Assembly (NCBI GenBank): GCA_038206385.1
Contig: JBBRAW010000018.1
Location: 1-43,464, forward strand
Direction: 5' to 3'
Source: JANXSD01 sp038206385
GTDB taxonomy: Bacteria > Bacteroidota > Bacteroidia > AKYH767-A > OLB10
DNA: 43,464 nucleotides
Positions 42,993 through 43,464 of the stretch are shown here, piece after piece (positions within the stretch are counted from its first letter, which is position 1; each line of letters starts with the position of its first letter). The notes beneath the pieces are model-generated. The model ran no database searches and was not told where the DNA came from. It saw only the letters and a program-made list of their open reading frames with translations. The position numbers and the translations under genes are program-made.

Positions 42993-43464
42993 TTATTCTT
43001 TTACTGTGATTCTTCCCTTTACATTAAAGATACGATATCTGCTAAAATCCTGATTGGCTTCAAAGCCGTTACCGTATATAATTTCTTCTTTCGTCTTTAT
43101 TTTAACAAACTGATCAGAATAAAGGATTTCTTTCTTCTCATCCCAAGTAAGTTTCTCTGTATTTAACTGATCACCTTTTTCATTAATAACGACTACATTA
43201 TTTTTTGCTTCCCACTTAAATTCTTGTTCAAAATGTATTGCGTAATTCGCAGATAATTTTGAAATCACCTTTTTATTTTGATCATAGAATTCAATTAATA
43301 ACCCCTTTGGTAATTCTGTGATTGCTGGAGGCGCCGTGATTTTTTTTAATACTGGAGCGGTTACTCTTAACTTAACAATTCCTGAATCACTATACAGTGT
43401 TTCTAGGTTCTTTATTTCCTCGGCAGGATCAGCATTTTTTGCAGAGATTCTTGCGATTTCATTT
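42993..43464 (-). CDS. lptC: LPS export periplasmic protein LptC (5' end beyond window)
   Basis: The minus-strand frame is open from the window edge to the stop at 42993, giving 156 residues; a GTG at 43268 lies inside the domain and is not the start. The visible part reads ETLYSDSGIVKLRVTAPVLK, then LPKGLLIEFYDQNKKVISKL, NNVVVINEKGDQLNTEKLTW, IYSDQFVKI-like LYSDQFVKIK and GNGFEANQDFSRYRIFNVKG. This repeating strand pattern (SD-G, W-A-NNV, GD-L-TE-L-W, G-GFEAN) is the LptC beta-jellyroll that takes lipopolysaccharide from the LptBFG transporter and passes it to LptA. The N-terminal membrane anchor is off the window. Followed by the 61-residue membrane protein. Confidence 0.92.
   Translation of the reverse strand, partial: NEIARISAKNADPAEEIKNLETLYSDSGIVKLRVTAPVLKKITAPPAITELPKGLLIEFYDQNKKVISKLSANYAIHFEQEFKWEAKNNVVVINEKGDQLNTEKLTWDEKKEILYSDQFVKIKTKEEIIYGNGFEANQDFSRYRIFNVKGRITVKE

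Overview
The window comes from a low-GC member of the phylum Bacteroidota (Bacteroidetes); I would not go below phylum. The evidence is a GldC gliding-motility gene, an MraY with the extra loop seen in this phylum, a PlsC-like plus GNAT pair that looks like the Bacteroides glycine-lipid genes, two DUF6089-like outer-membrane proteins, and several promoters of the Bacteroidetes type (TAnnTTTG, sometimes with TTG or TTTG about 18-19 bases upstream) in place of sigma70 boxes. Shine-Dalgarno sequences are mostly absent.

Bases 1-8030 hold the front of the division and cell-wall (dcw) cluster on the minus strand: mraZ, rsmH, ftsL-like, ftsI, murE, mraY, murD (cut by the window edge), with overlaps or tiny gaps throughout. 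Upstream of mraZ are three direct repeats on a 10-bp period that match the known MraZ operator pattern. Bases 8500-18660 are core genes: the acyltransferase pair, engB, gldC, a large TolB-like propeller/barrel protein, an M20 amidohydrolase, fbp and a divergent serA. Bases 19000-20830 pair tatA with two ferritin-like proteins, one with a twin-arginine signal. Bases 21170-31915 are pdxJ, then an envelope-biogenesis run: CBS protein, Omp85-like protein, nadK, two tandem DUF6089-like proteins, uppS, bamA and two Skp/OmpH chaperones, closed by a strong terminator. A tandem array of 34-bp repeats lies between that terminator and the murI promoter.

Bases 33850-40270 form an accessory, defence-type island. 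It contains (a) a tightly overlapping three-gene operon encoding a coiled-coil protein, a PD-(D/E)XK nuclease-like protein and a WYL-domain regulator, which is the best candidate for an undescribed system, and (b) a type IIG (Eco57I-like) restriction-modification gene followed by a BRO/DinD-like gene. Both genes in (b) look damaged: a TAG stop separates the nuclease domain of the restriction enzyme from a start codon, and a one-base insertion appears to cut off the end of the BRO-like protein. Bases 40484-43464 return to envelope genes: a PpiD/SurA-like foldase, a 61-residue membrane protein and lptC, cut by the window end.

Taken together, most of the window makes the envelope: peptidoglycan precursors (murI, murE, mraY, murD), lipid carrier (uppS), septal synthesis (ftsI, ftsL), outer-membrane protein assembly (bamA, skp, ppiD) and LPS export (lptC). 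No tRNA, rRNA, CRISPR array, transposase or integrase was seen.
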